Origin: Acetobacteraceae bacterium | GTDB taxonomy: Bacteria > Pseudomonadota > Alphaproteobacteria > Acetobacterales > Acetobacteraceae | Length of the DNA stretch: 64,000 nucleotides | Assembly: GCA_003506895.1 (NCBI GenBank) | Contig: DNXO01000001.1 | Span: forward strand, 1-64,000 | Reading direction: 5' to 3' | Shown: in pieces, positions 61,177 through 64,000 of the stretch | Layout of the letters: each line of letters begins with the position of its first letter | Numbering within the stretch: position 1 is the stretch's first letter | Translations under genes and position numbers: made by a program | Notes under the pieces: model-generated | Told to the model about the DNA's origin: nothing | Database searches by the model: none | Seen by the model: the letters and a program-made list of their open reading frames with translations, nothing else

Positions 61177-61596
61177 ATGAACCCCGCTCCTTGGCAGCCG
61201 GACCGGTCTGTCGCACTCAATCCCTGGCCCCAACCACCCATGGCAACCGCTATTGGGCGTGGCTTGCTTGGGCACTGCCCGGCCTGCGGCAAATCCCATT
61301 TGTTCAACGGCTTCCTGCGCGTGGTCACCGAATGCCGCAACTGCGGCGCCCCGCTGGGCCTGGCTCGGGCGGATGACGCGCCGCCGTATCTGACCATCCT
61401 GGTGACCGGCCACGTGGTCGTGCCGCTGATGTTCATGGTCGATCGCATGAGCGAACTTTCCACCTGGGCCATGTCCGCGATCTTCCTGCCACTCACGTTC
61501 TTCATGGCGCTCGGTCTGCTTCGCCCGATCAAGGGCGGCACCGTCGGGGTGATGCTGACGCTGAACATGCTGAAAAGCGACCCAACCGAACGATGA
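61177..61596 (+). CDS. DUF983 family membrane protein
   Basis: 139 residues from the ATG at 61177 (GGAAGGA upstream). N-terminal zinc ribbon CPACGKSHLF...CRNCG, then two membrane segments (YLTILVTGHVVVPLMFMV; WAMSAIFLPLTFFMALGLL). Typical DUF983, often near cox genes in alphaproteobacteria; here it leads UPF0262 and mtnA with 4-bp overlaps. Confidence 0.88.
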   Translation: MNPAPWQPDRSVALNPWPQPPMATAIGRGLLGHCPACGKSHLFNGFLRVVTECRNCGAPLGLARADDAPPYLTILVTGHVVVPLMFMVDRMSELSTWAMSAIFLPLTFFMALGLLRPIKGGTVGVMLTLNMLKSDPTER

Positions 61597-62084
61597 CCGC
61601 AAACGCCGCCCGGCTGGACCGCGTCATCCTGGACGGCGAGTCGCCCAACAACCTGTCACCGTTCATCGAGGCGGATCGGGAACAGGCGGTCGCGGATCTC
61701 GCGGCGGCCAACCATTTTGCGCCGCTGATCGGCACCGACCAGCCAGGGCCGTATGCGCTGCACCTGTCCATCGTTGAAGGTCGCCTGATCTTCGACGTCC
61801 GCGACGCCACGGGCGGCCCATTGACCGCGATCGGTTTAGCCCTTGGACCGTTCAGGCGGCTGGTGAAGGACTATCAGCTCCTGGTCGACAGCCACATCAT
61901 GGCGGTCGAGGAAGGCCGGGAGCAACGCATCCAGGCGATCGACATGGGCCGGCGCGGCCTGCACAACGAAGGCGCGGAACTGATGACACAGCGCCTCTCC
62001 GGAAAGATCGACATTGATTTCGACACCGCGCGCCGCCTGTTCACGCTGGTCTGCGTGCTGCACCAACGAGTTTCCTCACGATGA
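61593..62084 (+). CDS. UPF0262 family protein
   Basis: 163 residues, ATGA overlap with both neighbours. LDRVILDGESPNNLSPFIEADREQAVADL and VKDYQLLVDSHIMAVEEGREQRIQAIDMGRRGLHNEGAELM are characteristic of this alphaproteobacterial family. No signal or membrane segment. Function unknown. Confidence 0.9.
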   Translation: MTANAARLDRVILDGESPNNLSPFIEADREQAVADLAAANHFAPLIGTDQPGPYALHLSIVEGRLIFDVRDATGGPLTAIGLALGPFRRLVKDYQLLVDSHIMAVEEGREQRIQAIDMGRRGLHNEGAELMTQRLSGKIDIDFDTARRLFTLVCVLHQRVSSR

Positions 62085-63166
62085 AAATTGACGGTATCGC
62101 CTATCGCAGCGTTTGGCTCGCGGATGACCGCTGGTCGGTCCATATCCTGGATCAGACAAAGCTCCCCTGGTCGGTGGACATCCTGCGACTAACGACGCGG
62201 GACGAAGCGGCGCACGCGATCAAGTCCATGCAGACCCGCGGCGCGCCGTTGATCGGCGCCGTCGCCGCGTATGGGCTGTGCCTGGCGCTGCGCGCGGATG
62301 CCTCCACCGATGCGATGGAGCGCGACGCCGCGCTGCTGAACGCAACCCGCCCCACCGCCGTGAACCTGGCCTGGGCGCTGAACCGCATGCTGACGCGCCT
62401 GCGGAACACGCCGGTAGCGGAGCGGGTCGCCACCGCCTACGCCGAAGCCGCCCTGATCGCCGATGAGGATGCCGCCCAGAACGAGGCGATCGGACGCCAC
62501 GGCCTGAAGCTGATCGAAGCCGCTGTGCGGCCCGGCCGGCCGGTGAACGTGCTGACACACTGCAACGCCGGTTGGCTGGCGACGGTGGATTGGGGCACCG
62601 CGCTGGCGCCGATCTACACCGCGTTCAACGCCGGGATCGACATCCATGTTTGGGTCGATGAAACCCGCCCACGCAACCAGGGCGCCGCCCTGACCGCCTG
62701 GGAACTGGGCAAGCACGGCGTGCCGCACACGGTCGTCGCGGATAATGCGGGCGGCCACTTCATGCAGCACGACATGGTCGATCTGGTGATTGTCGGCGCC
62801 GACCGCGTCTCCCGTACCGGCGATGCCGCCAACAAGATCGGCACCTACCTGAAAGCACTCGCGGCGCGCGACAACAACGTGCCGTTCTGGGTCGCCATGC
62901 CGTCCACAACGATCGACTGGACACTCACCGACGGTGTGCGGGACATTCCGATCGAAGAGCGATCGGCTGCTGAAGTCACCGACATGACCGGACGCTTGGC
63001 CGATGGCACGATCGCCACCATGAGGGTGGTTTCGGCGGACAGTCCGGCCGCCAACCCTGCCTTCGACGTGACGCCGGCAAGGCTGGTGACGGGATTGATC
63101 ACCGAACGGGGCCGGTGTTCGGCATCCGAAGCTGGACTGCTGAGCCTATTTCCCGAACGCCAGTGA
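62081..63166 (+). CDS. mtnA: S-methyl-5-thioribose-1-phosphate isomerase
   Basis: 361 residues. Active residues: C161 (LTHCNAGW) and D241 (VGADRVSRTGDAANKIGT), equal to Cys160/Asp240 of B. subtilis MtnA. QTRGAPLIGAVAAYG and the NAGIDIHVWVDETRPRNQGA strand are conserved. Isomerises methylthioribose-1-phosphate to the ribulose form in methionine salvage. Other salvage genes are not in this window. Confidence 0.95.
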   Translation: MKIDGIAYRSVWLADDRWSVHILDQTKLPWSVDILRLTTRDEAAHAIKSMQTRGAPLIGAVAAYGLCLALRADASTDAMERDAALLNATRPTAVNLAWALNRMLTRLRNTPVAERVATAYAEAALIADEDAAQNEAIGRHGLKLIEAAVRPGRPVNVLTHCNAGWLATVDWGTALAPIYTAFNAGIDIHVWVDETRPRNQGAALTAWELGKHGVPHTVVADNAGGHFMQHDMVDLVIVGADRVSRTGDAANKIGTYLKALAARDNNVPFWVAMPSTTIDWTLTDGVRDIPIEERSAAEVTDMTGRLADGTIATMRVVSADSPAANPAFDVTPARLVTGLITERGRCSASEAGLLSLFPERQ

Positions 63167-63195
63167 CTGGAGTCCCGGATCGGCCCCCGACACGC

Positions 63196-63333
63196 CTATT
63201 TCTTCTCTTGCTTGCCGGCTGACTTCGAATCGCCCGGCTGTGGCCGCAGGAAAGTCGAGGCAATCGCCACCGGCTTCTTGTCGGCCTTCGGCTTCTTCTC
63301 CTCGCGGCCGCGGCCGCCCCGCCCCTTCGCCAT
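63196..63333 (-). CDS. Small basic conserved protein, 45 residues
   Basis: Short gene: MAKGRGGRGREEKKPKADKK start, then PVAIASTFLRPQPGDSKSAGKQEKK. A perfect CAGGAGG lies 6 bp before the ATG, and the MAKG...KKPK pattern resembles small Lys/Arg-rich alphaproteobacterial proteins of unknown function. The high charge suggests RNA or nucleoid contact, not shown. Confidence 0.7.
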   Translation of the reverse strand: MAKGRGGRGREEKKPKADKKPVAIASTFLRPQPGDSKSAGKQEKK

Positions 63334-63360
63334 CCAATCCTCCTGTTGGTTTTTTAGCTG

Positions 63361-63513
63361 CTACGGCGCGTGCTTTTCGGCGCTGTTCGTGAGTGCATGG
63401 CCACCGGCGGAAATATCCTGGCCGACGCCCGCGGTGGTTTGGCAGGCACCCAGGATCGGCGCCAAGCCGCTGAGCGCGAGAAGCATCAACGCAAGCGATA
63501 AGTGTCTTCGCAT
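63361..63513 (-). CDS. Entericidin EcnA/B family lipoprotein
   Basis: 50 residues from the ATG at 63513 (GGAGG upstream). Lipoprotein signal peptide with lipobox LGAC and the entericidin tail CQTTAGVGQDISAGGHALTNSAEKHAP. Entericidins are small envelope toxin/antidote-like lipoproteins. Upstream of the small basic protein on the same strand. Confidence 0.85.
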   Translation of the reverse strand: MRRHLSLALMLLALSGLAPILGACQTTAGVGQDISAGGHALTNSAEKHAP

Positions 63514-63737
63514 ATGAAGAAAATCCTCCAATTCGGACGGGATCGGAAATGCCGCTTGAAGAAAGCTTTGCAGCCAACGCCGATCGATTGATCTGATATC
63601 GCGACGGGTCATCGGAATTAACAGGGGCTGGACCCACCCAAAGCGGCAGAACGGATGACGATGCCGGAAACGTGATCGTTTCGCTGATCAAACCGCACAA
63701 CCGTGGCGCTCCTCGACGAAAGCCGTTACCAAGCGCC

Positions 63738-64000
63738 ATGCGCTGGTTCACCATCCTGCCGCTTCTGCTCCTCTCCGCCTGCCTGGGAAGCCCGATGCCT
63801 GACGCCCATGTTCCGCCGTTCGCCAAGGTTCCGTACCAACCCATCTCGCGAGAAGCTGTCGTGGCCATCGCACTGCGCGAGTGGCGGCTGTTCGGCCAGA
63901 ACATCGCTGACCCGATGGCCGATGCGACAAGGACGATCAAACCCGAACGCGAGCCCGGCCTATGGCAGCGCGTCGGCGAATACTGGTGGCTGGGCCTGAA
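63738..64000 (+). CDS. DUF2272-like lipoprotein, 3' end beyond window
   Basis: 87 residues visible, open to the last base. Signal MRWFTILPLLLLSAC (lipobox LSAC, Cys15) and then VAIALREWRLFGQNI...PGLWQRVGEYWWLGL, the DUF2272 start. Envelope protein of unknown function. Ribosome site weak; the ATG is the only start consistent with the signal. Confidence 0.7.
   Translation, partial: MRWFTILPLLLLSACLGSPMPDAHVPPFAKVPYQPISREAVVAIALREWRLFGQNIADPMADATRTIKPEREPGLWQRVGEYWWLGL

Noticed and set aside
1..64000. CRISPR, prophage, integrase or insertion sequence
   Set aside because: No regular direct-repeat array, transposase or phage genes found on either strand.

Overview
The window reads as a high-GC alphaproteobacterial chromosome fragment, most likely from the Rhodospirillales/Acetobacteraceae. 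This is inferred from the gene set (UPF0262, DUF983, DUF3429, entericidin, Tat-exported and PEP-CTERM proteins, several CaiB/BaiF CoA-transferases, a PHA phasin domain) and from base composition. I see no rRNA, tRNA, CRISPR array, transposase or prophage. Most of the sequence is tightly packed metabolic and envelope genes with many 4-bp ATGA/GTGA overlaps.

Layout. 1-3100: a truncated ABC-F ATPase (its first ~115 bases look corrupted), a secreted MetX-like hydrolase and a HigBA toxin-antitoxin pair whose toxin carries a 1-bp frameshift near its C terminus. 3270-12300: a catabolic block with a luciferase-like monooxygenase, SDR, enol-lactonase-like hydrolase, fumarylacetoacetase between two MFS carriers, a CoA-transferase and a GST. 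12330-17050: two glycine-zipper lipoproteins, then a minus-strand operon of a CorC/CNNM-like membrane protein, a fused HddC-GmhB protein and HddA, i.e. most of a GDP-heptose pathway. 17150-19620: DUF3429, a small unknown gene, then eda-kdgK (lower Entner-Doudoroff). 19650-24900: CoA-transferase, dienelactone hydrolase, prmA and a UvrD/PcrA helicase. 24990-31180: a TPR protein with a GT9-like end, a 1263-residue protein made of two TPR+sulfotransferase units, and a PEP-CTERM surface protein. 31390-34000: metF and mlaA-mlaC. 34000-39140: an OB-fold/thiolase/CoA-transferase operon, a quinone oxidoreductase and a divergent Crp/Fnr regulator with a perfect TTGAT-N4-ATCAA site between them. 39150-43470: acyl-CoA dehydrogenase overlapping a Tat-exported class II aldolase, an M20 amidohydrolase and a histidine-kinase-like protein lacking the phospho-acceptor His. 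43750-50590: small oxidoreductases, an auxin-efflux-type carrier, racemase, YaiI, RhlE helicase, VapBC and an M20 dipeptidase. 50710-53650: glycosyltransferase, otnK and otnC. 53700-57580: a histone-H1-like Lys/Ala protein and the prpD-prpC methylcitrate genes. 57720-61050: N-carbamoyl-D-amino-acid hydrolase, a methyltransferase-phasin fusion and a hydantoin-racemase-like enzyme. 61170-64000: DUF983, UPF0262, mtnA, a 45-residue basic protein, an entericidin and the start of a DUF2272 lipoprotein.

How it works together: the genes point to a heterotroph taking organic, aromatic and amino acids into CoA thioesters (three CoA-transferases, thiolase, acyl-CoA dehydrogenase, methylcitrate cycle), storing carbon as PHA (phasin domain) and modifying its surface (heptose, sulfation, PEP-CTERM). 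The least expected items are the methyltransferase-phasin fusion, the duplicated TPR-sulfotransferase, the exported aldolase, the degenerate kinase and a small family of intergenic palindromes. No clearly new defence or mobile system was found.
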